Assembly (NCBI GenBank): GCA_038131795.1
Contig: JAYPQE010000003.1
Coordinates: 682,001-746,000, forward strand
Length of the DNA: 64,000 bases
Origin: Eutrophobius brisbanensis
GTDB taxonomy: Bacteria; Pseudomonadota; Gammaproteobacteria; Eutrophobiales; Eutrophobiaceae
Direction of reading: 5' to 3'
Shown here: positions 55,904 to 64,000 of the stretch, one piece after another
Numbering within the stretch: the stretch's first letter is position 1
Layout of the letters: every line of letters starts with the position of its first letter
The notes under the pieces: model-generated
The model's input: the letters and a program-made list of their open reading frames with translations, nothing else
Told to the model about the DNA's origin: nothing
Databases searched by the model: none
Made by a program: the position numbers and the translations under genes

Positions 55904-56551
55904 GTGAAGAATATATTTAAAAATAAATTATTACTCATAATTAGCCTGATACTTATGGTCCAGCAGTCATTGTCAGCGGAAAGTGATAACGCTTTAGACC
56001 TGTTGAACGACTATATACAATCCCTTGATACATACCAGGCAGTATTTAGCCAGACTATATTTGGGCAAAATGGTCAGCAGGTAGACATGGCTTCTGGAAC
56101 AGTGTCTCTGCAAAAACCAGGAAAATTCTACTGGGCCTACCAGGAGCCATATAGCCAGGAATTGATCAGTGACGGGAATAATTTATGGGTTTATGACGTT
56201 GACCTGGAACAGGTAACAATTAATGATATGGATCTGACCCATAACAATTCACCGGCAGCGATACTTTCTGGCAATGTGGATTTAAGCTCCCATTATTCTG
56301 TCAGTGATCTTGGGGAATTTGATGGTTATCGCTGGATAGAATTAGAACCACTGGAATCAGAACAGGAATTCAGTGCGGTTAGACTGGGATTTAAAGAGAT
56401 TCAACTATCTGGCATGGTGTTATTTGATAATTTGGGTCAAACCACTGTTATCCAGTTTGAAGATATATCCACAAATAAAGAGATTCCCCCTCAGCTATTC
56501 CATTTTCAGGTGCCGGAAAATATCGATGTAATAGACTCAAGGTTACAATAA
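55904..56551 (+). CDS. lolA: Outer-membrane lipoprotein carrier protein LolA
   Basis: Periplasmic chaperone taking lipoproteins from LolCDE to LolB. The 215-aa precursor has a signal peptide (MKNIFKNKLLLIISLILMVQ, cleavage SLSA-ES), then LLNDYIQSLDTYQAVFSQTI and KPGKFYWAYQEPYSQELI, the LolA core. Start is GTG 55904. It works with lolC/lolF-lolD at 41587-43501. Confidence 0.95.
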   Translation: MKNIFKNKLLLIISLILMVQQSLSAESDNALDLLNDYIQSLDTYQAVFSQTIFGQNGQQVDMASGTVSLQKPGKFYWAYQEPYSQELISDGNNLWVYDVDLEQVTINDMDLTHNNSPAAILSGNVDLSSHYSVSDLGEFDGYRWIELEPLESEQEFSAVRLGFKEIQLSGMVLFDNLGQTTVIQFEDISTNKEIPPQLFHFQVPENIDVIDSRLQ

Positions 56552-56564
56552 GCTATTGAGTATT

Positions 56565-57866
56565 ATGCACGACCAGCAGAATTATCGGCCGCTTGCAGAC
56601 AGGATGCGTCCGGAAACACTGGATAATTTTTATGGTCAGATCCATCTGCTTGGTGGTGAGAAGAAATTCAAACAAGCCATTACAAATGGCATGCTTCATT
56701 CCATGGTGTTATGGGGGCCTCCAGGAACAGGCAAAACCACCCTGGCACAAATTATCACAAGAAATTCCAATGCTAATTTGATCAAATTGTCAGCTGTTTT
56801 AAGTGGTGTAAAGGATATACGACTGGCGATTGAACAGGCTGCCAGAAATAAACAAGAGTTTAAACAGGATACAGTATTGTTTGTTGACGAAGTTCATCGG
56901 TTTAACAAGGCCCAGCAAGATGCTTTTTTACCACATATAGAAAATGGCACGATTTATTTCATTGGCGCAACCACTGAAAATCCTTCATTTGAATTAAATA
57001 ATGCATTACTTTCAAGGGTACGGATATATATATTAAAACCACTTGAACCAGATAGTATTAAGTCCATTATTCATCAGGCATTATCTGATCCTGAGCGTGG
57101 TGTTATTAATGCTGGACTGTCTATCAGCAATGATGCGTTGGATGTTCTTGGGGATATGTCCGATGGTGATGCCCGAAGGGCACTTAATTTGCTGGAAATT
57201 ATCTCTGAAGTCAAACAACAGGGGCAAATAAATAAACAGGACATTGCTGAGATATTTTCAGGCAATGAAGCCAGGCGCTACGATAAGAAGGGAGATTATT
57301 TTTACGACCAGATATCCGCATTACATAAATCAGTAAGAGGGTCATCGCCGGATGCAGCATTATACTGGTTTGCAAGAATGATAGATTCTGGATGTGACCC
57401 GCTTTATATTGTCAGGCGTGTGGTCCGGATGGCATCGGAAGATATAGGTAATGCTGATCCCAGGGCATTACAGATTGCACTGGATGCCTGGGACACACAA
57501 GAAAGACTGGGTAGTCCGGAAGGTGAACTGGCTCTGGCCCAGGCAATTATTTACCTTGCTTGCGCACCCAAAAGTAACGCTGTATACATTGCATTTAATG
57601 AGGCCATGGAAGACGTCAAACGTCACGGTTCATATGATGTACCTGTACATTTACGTAATGCACCTACAAATTTAATGAAAGATATTGGCCATGGGGAAAA
57701 ATATCGTTATGCCCATGATGAACCGGATGGATATGCAGCAGGGGAAAATTATTTTCCTGATAATATGCCAGAGCGGCAATACTACCGACCTGTTGATCGG
57801 GGCCTTGAACAGTCAATAGCTGAAAAATTAGCCCGGTTAAGACAGCTTGATAAGGCACAGAAATAA
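56565..57866 (+). CDS. rarA: Replication-associated recombination protein A (MgsA/RarA AAA+ ATPase)
   Basis: A 433-aa AAA+ ATPase acting at stalled replication forks. PLADRMRPETLDNFYGQ leads to Walker A GPPGTGKTT at 51-59, Walker B VLFVDEVHRFNKAQQD, then GATTENPSFELN and the MgsA C-terminal tetramerisation domain. ATG 56565 gives a short family-like N-terminus; the frame also opens at TTG 56556. It follows lolA in the standard order. Confidence 0.95.
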   Translation: MHDQQNYRPLADRMRPETLDNFYGQIHLLGGEKKFKQAITNGMLHSMVLWGPPGTGKTTLAQIITRNSNANLIKLSAVLSGVKDIRLAIEQAARNKQEFKQDTVLFVDEVHRFNKAQQDAFLPHIENGTIYFIGATTENPSFELNNALLSRVRIYILKPLEPDSIKSIIHQALSDPERGVINAGLSISNDALDVLGDMSDGDARRALNLLEIISEVKQQGQINKQDIAEIFSGNEARRYDKKGDYFYDQISALHKSVRGSSPDAALYWFARMIDSGCDPLYIVRRVVRMASEDIGNADPRALQIALDAWDTQERLGSPEGELALAQAIIYLACAPKSNAVYIAFNEAMEDVKRHGSYDVPVHLRNAPTNLMKDIGHGEKYRYAHDEPDGYAAGENYFPDNMPERQYYRPVDRGLEQSIAEKLARLRQLDKAQK

Positions 57867-57888
57867 TGATTCATTGGAGTCCTTAAAT

Positions 57889-58266
57889 ATGACGAATATT
57901 TTATATATAGCCAGCGGTGGGGCAGTGGGCGCCTTACTGCGCTATTTTATCTCCACTGGAATGCATAAAACCCTGGGGCATGGTTTTCCCTATGGCACGA
58001 TAAGTGTGAATGTGCTTGGTTCAATATTAATAGGATTTATATACGTATTAACACAGACTAAAATTCAACTAAGTCTGGAGATGAAAGCTGGTATTATGAT
58101 TGGAATTTTAGGGGCTTTTACTACATTTTCAACCTTTTCTCTTGAAACAATGACATTGCTTGAATCTGGGCAACCTATCAAGGCAGGTTTAAATATTATG
58201 CTGAGTATTATTTTATGCATAGGGGGCTGCTGGGCTGGATTAATAATAGGGCGGCATCTGACATAA
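57889..58266 (+). CDS. crcB: Fluoride channel CrcB/Fluc
   Basis: A 125-aa four-helix fluoride exporter: GGAVGALLRYFIS, FPYGTISVNVLGSILIGF and GILGAFTTFSTFSLET are its signatures. GGAG lies ten bases before ATG 57889. No fluoride riboswitch precedes it, consistent with constitutive expression inside the ftsK-serS group. Confidence 0.95.
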   Translation: MTNILYIASGGAVGALLRYFISTGMHKTLGHGFPYGTISVNVLGSILIGFIYVLTQTKIQLSLEMKAGIMIGILGAFTTFSTFSLETMTLLESGQPIKAGLNIMLSIILCIGGCWAGLIIGRHLT

Positions 58267-58306
58267 TTAACCATCTTCAAAAGATAAATTAGATAAACTA
58301 AACATC

Positions 58307-59653
58307 ATGCTAGACATACAAATCCTAAGAAAAGATATTACGGCCGTAGAAAATGCCCTGAGTAAAAGGGGCGTGAAGTTTGATGCTCAAACATTTGAGA
58401 AACTGGAAGCTGAGCGCAAGGTTATACAGGTAAAGACACAGGAGCTTCAGAGCAGTCGCAATAAACTCTCAAAAGATATTGGCCTGATTAAAAAACAGGG
58501 TGGAGATGCAGAATCAATAATGAAAGAGGTTTCCCAAATTGGTGATGTATTAAAACAAAGTGAGCAGGAACTGGCTCACATACAGGACAAACTAAATGAG
58601 TTGCTCCACGGTATTCCTAATTTGCCTCATGATTCCGTGCCGGAAGGGTTAAGTGAAGATGACAATGTTGAGGTTTCATCATGGGGCAAAGTGAAGGAAT
58701 TCGCTTTTGCCCCCAAAGACCATGCGGCACTTGGAGATAAAAACGGTTTGTTGAATTTTGAGGCAGCATCAAAAATTGCAGGCTCCAGGTTCGTTGTAAT
58801 TAAGGCCCAGCTTGCACAATTGCACAGAGCCTTGATTCAGTTCATGTTAAATACGCATGTTAACGACCATGGTTATACGGAAGTAAATGTCCCCTATATC
58901 ATAAATTCCAGCTCACTGTTTGGTACAGGTCAATTGCCAAAATTTGAAGAAGATTTGTACAAAGTGCCAAGACAAAAGGCCGATATATATGAGATTCCAT
59001 TGGAATCAGATAATAATGGCAGTATTTCTATAGACGAAAGTCATGAGGAAAATTTTTATTTGCTCCCTACAGCAGAAGTACCTGTTACCAACCTCGCTAG
59101 AGGAGAGATATTTGCTGCGGATGAATTACCGTTAAAATACGTCTGCCATACTCCTTGTTTTCGCAGTGAAGCAGGATCCTATGGCAAAGATACCCGCGGA
59201 ATGATAAGGCAGCATCAATTCGAAAAAGTTGAACTTGTACATATGGTTCATCCGGAACATTCATATGAGGCACTGGAAGAACTCAGGGGACATGCTGAGA
59301 CTATTTTGCAAAAGCTTGAACTGCCATACCGCGTGGTCACACTTTGTGCTGGTGATATGGGTTTTTCTGCCGCAAAAACGTATGACCTGGAAGTCTGGTT
59401 ACCTGGTCAGTCACGCTACCGTGAGATTTCTTCCTGTAGTAACTGTGAAGATTTTCAGGCGCGACGCATGCTGGCAAGATGGCGAAACCCACAAACTAAT
59501 AAACCGGAACTCTTGCATACCTTGAATGGATCGGGACTTGCTGTTGGCAGAACATTAATTGCAATTATGGAAAATTATCAGACCAGCGATGGCAAGATAC
59601 AGATTCCGACGGCACTGCAGTCATATATGGGAGGCATAACTGAGATTGGTTGA
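58307..59653 (+). CDS. serS: Seryl-tRNA synthetase
   Basis: A 448-aa class IIa synthetase: the N-terminal tRNA-binding coiled coil (about 30-100), LLPTAEVPVTN, motif 2 CFRSEAGSYGKDTRGMIRQHQF, and motif 3 LNGSGLAVGRTLIAIMENYQ. Longer than E. coli SerRS (430 aa), because of an insertion at about residues 219-248 between EEDLYKV and NFYLLPT, before the active-site loop. Otherwise intact. It ends eight bases from a convergent gene. Confidence 0.96.
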   Translation: MLDIQILRKDITAVENALSKRGVKFDAQTFEKLEAERKVIQVKTQELQSSRNKLSKDIGLIKKQGGDAESIMKEVSQIGDVLKQSEQELAHIQDKLNELLHGIPNLPHDSVPEGLSEDDNVEVSSWGKVKEFAFAPKDHAALGDKNGLLNFEAASKIAGSRFVVIKAQLAQLHRALIQFMLNTHVNDHGYTEVNVPYIINSSSLFGTGQLPKFEEDLYKVPRQKADIYEIPLESDNNGSISIDESHEENFYLLPTAEVPVTNLARGEIFAADELPLKYVCHTPCFRSEAGSYGKDTRGMIRQHQFEKVELVHMVHPEHSYEALEELRGHAETILQKLELPYRVVTLCAGDMGFSAAKTYDLEVWLPGQSRYREISSCSNCEDFQARRMLARWRNPQTNKPELLHTLNGSGLAVGRTLIAIMENYQTSDGKIQIPTALQSYMGGITEIG

Positions 59654-59660
59654 TGTGCGG

Positions 59661-60074
59661 TTATTGTTTGACCTTTAGCGGCGGCTTGTTAAAACGTTTT
59701 CTAAACCAGTTCATGGTTTTTAATATACTGGGGCGCCCAGCCATCCTGCATTCAAGTTGATATTTATTCGGGAAATCCATAAGGATTATCCCTGTTATTA
59801 TGGTCAATACCCCCTGGCCAGGCAGCATCAGCAACACTATCCCCAGTGTAATTAACGCTGCGCCTAAAATATTTTTTAGTAGAAAGAATATTATTTTGAG
59901 GACAGGATGCTGAGCTGCAAACAATGAAGTATCGCGTTTGTCATGCAGGAAATAATCTTCTGGAATGATTGAGATCAGGTAGGGCACTGCTATTAACGTT
60001 CCAAAAAACATCAGCAAGGAAAAAATTAAGGCCCAGGTTATAAATTCCGGTGGTAAATTTAAATAATCCAGCAT
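59661..60074 (-). CDS. PGPGW-type small membrane protein
   Basis: A 137-aa protein with two or three membrane segments and LMLPGQGVLTIITGIILMDFP, which resembles the PGPGW-motif transmembrane family. Its start overlaps the stop region of the YeeE-type gene, so it may be the last gene of that operon. Function unknown. Confidence 0.72.
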   Translation of the reverse strand: MLDYLNLPPEFITWALIFSLLMFFGTLIAVPYLISIIPEDYFLHDKRDTSLFAAQHPVLKIIFFLLKNILGAALITLGIVLLMLPGQGVLTIITGIILMDFPNKYQLECRMAGRPSILKTMNWFRKRFNKPPLKVKQ

Positions 60075-60496
60075 TAAGATTCTGGATTATTTTCAAATGG
60101 AATGGCTAAAAATTGTCCAATTACCATAGCAATTACAAACATAAATGGCTCAGCAGTCATACTGACCAATGATGCTATGGCAGGACCTGGGCAGTATCCG
60201 GCCACTCCCCAGCCTATACCAAATAAAATCGCGCCAATAATTAATGCTGGGTCCAAATCCTTTTTTGTTGGCAAATAAAACTTGCTGGAAAATACTGGTG
60301 ATAATCTTTTTTGAACCAAATAAAATCCAGGAAAACTCACGCACAGGGCACCCCCCATAACCAGTAATAATGTAGGGTCCCAGGCACCTGCAACATCCAG
60401 AAAGTCAGACACTTTCTGAGGATTAATCATGCCGGAAACAGCAAGCCCCATTCCAAATAAAATGCCTGATAAAAGAATGTTTATATAATATTTCAT
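60074..60496 (-). CDS. YeeE/YedE-family sulfur transport protein, second half (PmpB/DUF6691-like)
   Basis: A 140-aa membrane protein, about four helices, with GMGLAVSGMINPQKV and the conserved cysteine motif AGYCPGPAIASL. It pairs with the upstream 141-aa gene with a four-base overlap, as in the two-gene PmpAB version of YeeE. The family moves thiosulfate-type sulfur across the inner membrane; here that is inferred. Tight overlap with the PGPGW-type gene. Confidence 0.85.
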   Translation of the reverse strand: MKYYINILLSGILFGMGLAVSGMINPQKVSDFLDVAGAWDPTLLLVMGGALCVSFPGFYLVQKRLSPVFSSKFYLPTKKDLDPALIIGAILFGIGWGVAGYCPGPAIASLVSMTAEPFMFVIAMVIGQFLAIPFENNPES

Positions 60497-60918
60497 TCCA
60501 TTACATGCCTAATGATATACACAACGATTATTGCTACAGATATAAAAATTAATGTTGCCGCGAATGAACGTTTGGAACGCCTGGCCAATCCACAAACGCC
60601 ATGTCCTGATGTACATCCCCCCCCTAAGCGGGTACCGAACCCTACCAGTAAACCGGCAGCCAGGAGATAGGGGCCACTGGCCTGCTGGTTTATCACTAAT
60701 CCATTTTGAAAAACTGCAATAATGCCAGCGCCAATCATCAGTCCGAGAATAAATATTAACCGCCAGTAACGCTCAACATCATTCCATTTGCGATAAATCC
60801 CGCCAAAAATACCCGATATACCAGCAATTCGGCCATTCCCAACCAGCAGAATAACAGATGACAAACCTATCAGGACACCGCCTGTAAGGCCTGAAATAAG
60901 CATTTCTGTCGTTAACAT
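60493..60918 (-). CDS. YeeE/YedE-family sulfur transport protein, first half (PmpA-like)
   Basis: A 141-aa membrane protein with about four helices. The signature RLGGGCTSGHGVCGLAR carries the two cysteines typical of YeeE/YedE channels. It overlaps its partner by four bases and follows a TauE/SafE gene by 11 bases, so three sulfur-compound transporters are together. Confidence 0.87.
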   Translation of the reverse strand: MLTTEMLISGLTGGVLIGLSSVILLVGNGRIAGISGIFGGIYRKWNDVERYWRLIFILGLMIGAGIIAVFQNGLVINQQASGPYLLAAGLLVGFGTRLGGGCTSGHGVCGLARRSKRSFAATLIFISVAIIVVYIIRHVME

Positions 60919-60929
60919 ATTATTCAGTC

Positions 60930-61754
60930 CTAAATCGTTATTACCATCATTGTTACGCCAGTAATTAAAATAGCACTGGCAAAGAGTTGTTGTAAAACTG
61001 GGCCGGCAATCTTATCAGCAATTGTTCTGCCAAATAACATCCCCATAAAACTGCCGATAATAAATGGCATTATAATTGAAAAGTTAAAGTCCATTTTAAA
61101 TATTGAACTTAACGCGCCTGAAATGCCAATAAGCGTGATTATCATTAGTGAAGCACCAACGGCCCTATGTATACCCATATCGATCACTAACATAAGTGCT
61201 GGCACTATCAGAAATCCACCACCAACGCCAAATAAGCCAGAAAGTATACCTGTTAACAAACCAGATAACATGAGGACTAAGGCACATGGTGTGGTAAAGC
61301 TTAATTTTCCATCGCCAGACAGTTTGCAAATTGGCTCTTTGTTGTCACTACTTGGAAGTGCTCTAATTACACTTGATTCTGCTGGCCGTTTAATGCTCTT
61401 TCGCCACATTACAGCCCCAACTATGACTGCAAGCAATGCAAACCCTGTGAGTAATGAAGTCTGGGAGAAAGAAATTGAAAAATAAAGCCCAATGGGTGCA
61501 CCAATTACACCGCCTGATGCAAACATTACGATAGGTTGCCATAGTAACAACCCGGCTCGCCAGGAAAAGTAACCTCCTACAGCTGCGGTCAGGGATACCG
61601 TAATTAATGAGACTGGTACCGCCTGCATCATATTCATTCCCAATCCATACACTAATAATGGAATAGCGAATATTGAGCCACCGCCTCCAGTGAGCCCCAG
61701 AGAGGAGCCCACCACAAAGCCATAGGCAACAGCAATAGCTATATCAGGAGACAA
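60930..61754 (-). CDS. Sulfite exporter TauE/SafE (TSUP) family protein
   Basis: A 274-aa inner-membrane protein with about eight helices in two repeats: SSLGLTGGGGSIFAIPLLVY and LLTGILSGLFGVGGGFLIVP are the twin TSUP motifs. A TAA lies directly before the TTG at 61754, so TTG is the start, with no clear Shine-Dalgarno. Members export sulfite, sulfoacetate or related anions. The YeeE-type pair downstream supports a sulfur role. Confidence 0.88.
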   Translation of the reverse strand: MSPDIAIAVAYGFVVGSSLGLTGGGGSIFAIPLLVYGLGMNMMQAVPVSLITVSLTAAVGGYFSWRAGLLLWQPIVMFASGGVIGAPIGLYFSISFSQTSLLTGFALLAVIVGAVMWRKSIKRPAESSVIRALPSSDNKEPICKLSGDGKLSFTTPCALVLMLSGLLTGILSGLFGVGGGFLIVPALMLVIDMGIHRAVGASLMIITLIGISGALSSIFKMDFNFSIIMPFIIGSFMGMLFGRTIADKIAGPVLQQLFASAILITGVTMMVITI

Positions 61755-61798
61755 TTATGATAGTTTCGGCTAGTGACACGTGTTCACTGGCTGAATAA

Positions 61799-63199
61799 TC
61801 ATGATGTGACCGCTTTTAACACTGCATCCAGACTTTGCTTGGCGTCGCCAAATAGCATCCTTGTATTTTCTTTATAGAAAAGTGGATTATCAACGCCAGC
61901 GTAACCTGATGCCATACTACGTTTAAGTACAATTGTGGTCTTACCTTTCCATACTTCAAGTACTGGCATACCGGCAATAGGACTATTAGGCTCCTCCTGA
62001 GCAGATGGATTCACAATGTCATTTGCGCCGATAACGATAGAAACATCAATATCAGGGAAGTCATCATTTATCTCATCCATTTCGTACACGATGTCATAGG
62101 GTACCTTGGCCTCAGCCAGTAGCACATTCATATGACCTGGCATACGGCCAGCGACTGGATGGATACCAAAGCGGACATTGATTTTTTTATCCCTGAGGGC
62201 CTTGGTTATTTCATTAACGGTATGTTGGGCCTGGGCGACTGCCATACCATATCCCGGAATAATCATGATTTCCTTTGAATCCAGCAAAAGTGCGGCAGTT
62301 TCCTCAGCATCTATTGAGGTAACGTCGCCTGTTTGCTCGCCACTGCCAGCGGAAGGGCTGCCTTCACTGGTGCCAAATCCACCGGCTATCACAGACAGGA
62401 ATTTACGGTTCATGGCCCGGCACATGATATAACTGAGAATAGCGCCACTACTGCCCACCAGTGCGCCAACGACGATCAGTAAATCATTACTTAACATAAA
62501 TCCTGTGGCCGCTGCAGCCCAGCCTGAGTAGCTATTTAACATAGAGACCACAACCGGCATATCTGCACCCCCAATGGCCATGACCATATGAATGCCAAAC
62601 AGTAATGCAATAATAGTCATATAAACCAGGGGAGAGATGCCACTGCCTGCGGCTGATTGCTCTACAAAATCAATGCATAGCCAGACTGAAGCTATTAGCA
62701 AAATGAGGTTTAACCAATGTCTTGCTGGTAATAGCATGGGTTTGCCGCCAATTTTGCCACTGAGTTTTCCAAAGGCGATGATGGAGCCTGAAAATGTAAC
62801 CGCACCGATCAAAATCCCGAGATAGGTTTCAACATCATGAATAGTTTTGTCGATTCCTGTAATTGAAGTGTCATGCTCAAGAAAATTGGCATATCCAACC
62901 AAAACAGCAGCAAGACCGACCAAGCTATGTAATATGGCAACCAGTTCTGGCATTTGGGTCATTTCAACCTTACGTGCCAATATCAGCCCGATCAGGCCTC
63001 CGACAATCATGCCGCCAAGTAATATAGCGTAATTTGCAGTAACCACACCAAATATGGCAGCTAATAGCGCAATTGTCATGCCCACCATGCCATAAAGATT
63101 ACCTCTGCGAGCGGTCTCCTGGTGACTCAATCCACCGAGTGCCAGTATGAAAAGAACAGAAGCGCCTATATAGGAAACAGTAACAATACCTTGTGTCAT
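61799..63199 (-). CDS. pntB: NAD(P) transhydrogenase subunit beta
   Basis: A 466-aa integral membrane subunit. The N-terminal half has about nine helices; the C-terminal domain III binds NADP(H), with the diagnostic IIPGYGMAVAQAQH and the end PLFYKENTRMLFGDAKQS. With PntA it couples proton entry to NADPH formation. It follows pntA by 11 bases and is a separate operon from the sulfur genes, or its tail. Confidence 0.96.
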   Translation of the reverse strand: MTQGIVTVSYIGASVLFILALGGLSHQETARRGNLYGMVGMTIALLAAIFGVVTANYAILLGGMIVGGLIGLILARKVEMTQMPELVAILHSLVGLAAVLVGYANFLEHDTSITGIDKTIHDVETYLGILIGAVTFSGSIIAFGKLSGKIGGKPMLLPARHWLNLILLIASVWLCIDFVEQSAAGSGISPLVYMTIIALLFGIHMVMAIGGADMPVVVSMLNSYSGWAAAATGFMLSNDLLIVVGALVGSSGAILSYIMCRAMNRKFLSVIAGGFGTSEGSPSAGSGEQTGDVTSIDAEETAALLLDSKEIMIIPGYGMAVAQAQHTVNEITKALRDKKINVRFGIHPVAGRMPGHMNVLLAEAKVPYDIVYEMDEINDDFPDIDVSIVIGANDIVNPSAQEEPNSPIAGMPVLEVWKGKTTIVLKRSMASGYAGVDNPLFYKENTRMLFGDAKQSLDAVLKAVTS

Positions 63200-63210
63200 T
63201 TTAATGCCTC

Positions 63211-64000
63211 CTATTTTCTAAACATCTGCAACATACGTTGGGTGACAGCAAAGCCGCCCACGATGTTGATACTGGTGATTAATATTGCGAAACCTGCTGT
63301 AAACATAATGGTTGTGCTGGATGTGGAAATCTGAATCAACGCTCCAATTATGATGATGCTACTGATTGCATTTGTGACACTCATTAATGGTGTATGCAGG
63401 GAAGGAGAGACGTTCCAGATCACCATGTAACCAACAAAACAGGCCAGCACAAATACTGTAAAGTGCGACATGAATTCCGGTGGTGCGACGGCCCCCAGGC
63501 CTAATAAACAAAGACCTCCTATAGTAAAGGTGGCCAGCAAACCGAATGCGCCGGACTTTTCATCTTCTGCGACTTGTACTTGTTCAGGTTCCGCTTTGGG
63601 TGCGGGCTTGGGGGCAGCAGATAATTTTGGCGCCGGTGGTGGCCAGGTGATTTCACCTTTATGAATGATAGTGGCACCACGTATTGCCTCATCTTCCATG
63701 TCGATGGTGATATTGCCATCTTTCTCGGGGGTCATATCGTTTAAAAGGTGTCTTAAATTAGTCCCGTATAGCTGACTTGATTGTGCTGCCAGACGGCTGG
63801 GGAGATCGGTATAGCCGATAATTGTGACACCGTGCTTTACTACCACCTTGTCTTTTTCAGTAAGCTTGCAGTTACCACCTTGTTCTGCAGCAAGATCCAC
63901 TAGCACGCTACCATCTTTCATGCTTTCAATCATGCCTTCTGTGATTAACTCCGGCGCAGGTTTTCCAGGAATCAACGCAGTGGTAATGATGATGTCGACT
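63211..64000 (-). CDS. pntA: NAD(P) transhydrogenase subunit alpha, 5' part outside the window
   Basis: The frame is open to the window edge, so the N-terminal part of the NAD-binding domain is missing. Visible: the end of the alanine-dehydrogenase-like domain (PGKPAPELITEGMIESMKDG, GYTDLPSRLAAQSSQLY), a Pro/Ala-rich linker (PPPAPKLSAAPKPAPKAEPE) and four C-terminal helices. Both alpha parts are fused in one protein. It precedes pntB. Confidence 0.95.
   Translation of the reverse strand, partial: VDIIITTALIPGKPAPELITEGMIESMKDGSVLVDLAAEQGGNCKLTEKDKVVVKHGVTIIGYTDLPSRLAAQSSQLYGTNLRHLLNDMTPEKDGNITIDMEDEAIRGATIIHKGEITWPPPAPKLSAAPKPAPKAEPEQVQVAEDEKSGAFGLLATFTIGGLCLLGLGAVAPPEFMSHFTVFVLACFVGYMVIWNVSPSLHTPLMSVTNAISSIIIIGALIQISTSSTTIMFTAGFAILITSINIVGGFAVTQRMLQMFRK

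Overview
The window reads as a chromosomal segment of an AT-rich gammaproteobacterium. The evidence is gene order: thrS-infC-rpmI-rplT-pheS-pheT-ihfA-merR-type regulator-tRNA-Pro, exbB-exbD-lpxK-Trm112-kdsB, aat-bpt-infA, ftsK-lolA-rarA-crcB-serS and pcm-rhodanese-tolC are all arrangements typical of that class. Gram-negative envelope genes (lpxK, kdsB, lolA, lolD, tolC) agree. I cannot name the species. No phage, insertion sequence, CRISPR array or rRNA was seen.

Layout. 1-4420: the end of a surface-polysaccharide locus (SDR reductase, WbpL-like and WbpM-like enzymes) plus galU, then tRNA-Asn. 4677-9000: uvrB and maeB. 9086-18574: tRNA-Val, the translation block thrS to pheT, ihfA, a MerR-type regulator, tRNA-Pro and glmS. 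18591-19947: a bidirectional terminator, a small secreted protein, a recombinase-domain-like ORF and a broken receiver domain. 19963-22369: pcm, rhodanese and tolC on the minus strand. 22435-24434: TPP riboswitch and thiC. 24483-27084: glnE split into two ORFs. 27088-28377: a dead diguanylate cyclase. 28453-31119: a minus-strand trio of SPL-like radical SAM enzyme, nucleosidase-like protein and GT2 glycosyltransferase. 31188-33244: a zinc-metallopeptidase-like protein overlapping an ATP-grasp ligase. 33241-34895: a heavily frameshifted gene downstream of asnS. 36351-40815: gcvT, gcvH and gcvP. 40816-43501: tsaB, lolC/lolF and lolD. 44078-46375: a broken comEC. 46416-49652: exbBD, lpxK, kdsB and infA. 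49776-53296: bpt, aat, a FemAB-like GNAT and two small genes. 53547-59653: ftsK to serS. 59661-64000: membrane proteins of sulfur-transport type (YeeE/YedE pair, TauE/SafE) and pntB/pntA, with pntA running off the window.

The main theme is selective decay. Housekeeping genes are intact, whereas signalling and accessory genes are broken: a GGDEF protein with three in-frame stops (one inside GGEEF), a receiver domain with two, comEC with two stops and two poly-T frameshifts, and a GNAT-like gene with about five frameshifts, three of them at homopolymers. glnE is split precisely between its adenylyl-removase and adenylyl-transferase halves. This suggests a lineage losing c-di-GMP signalling and DNA uptake, or an assembly with homopolymer errors; raw reads would separate these.

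The least-explained intact modules are the SPL-like radical SAM plus nucleosidase pair (28453-30291) and the HEAGH metallopeptidase plus D-Ala-D-Ala-ligase-like ATP-grasp pair (31188-33244). A regulatory point of interest is infC, whose likely start codon is the rare AUC.
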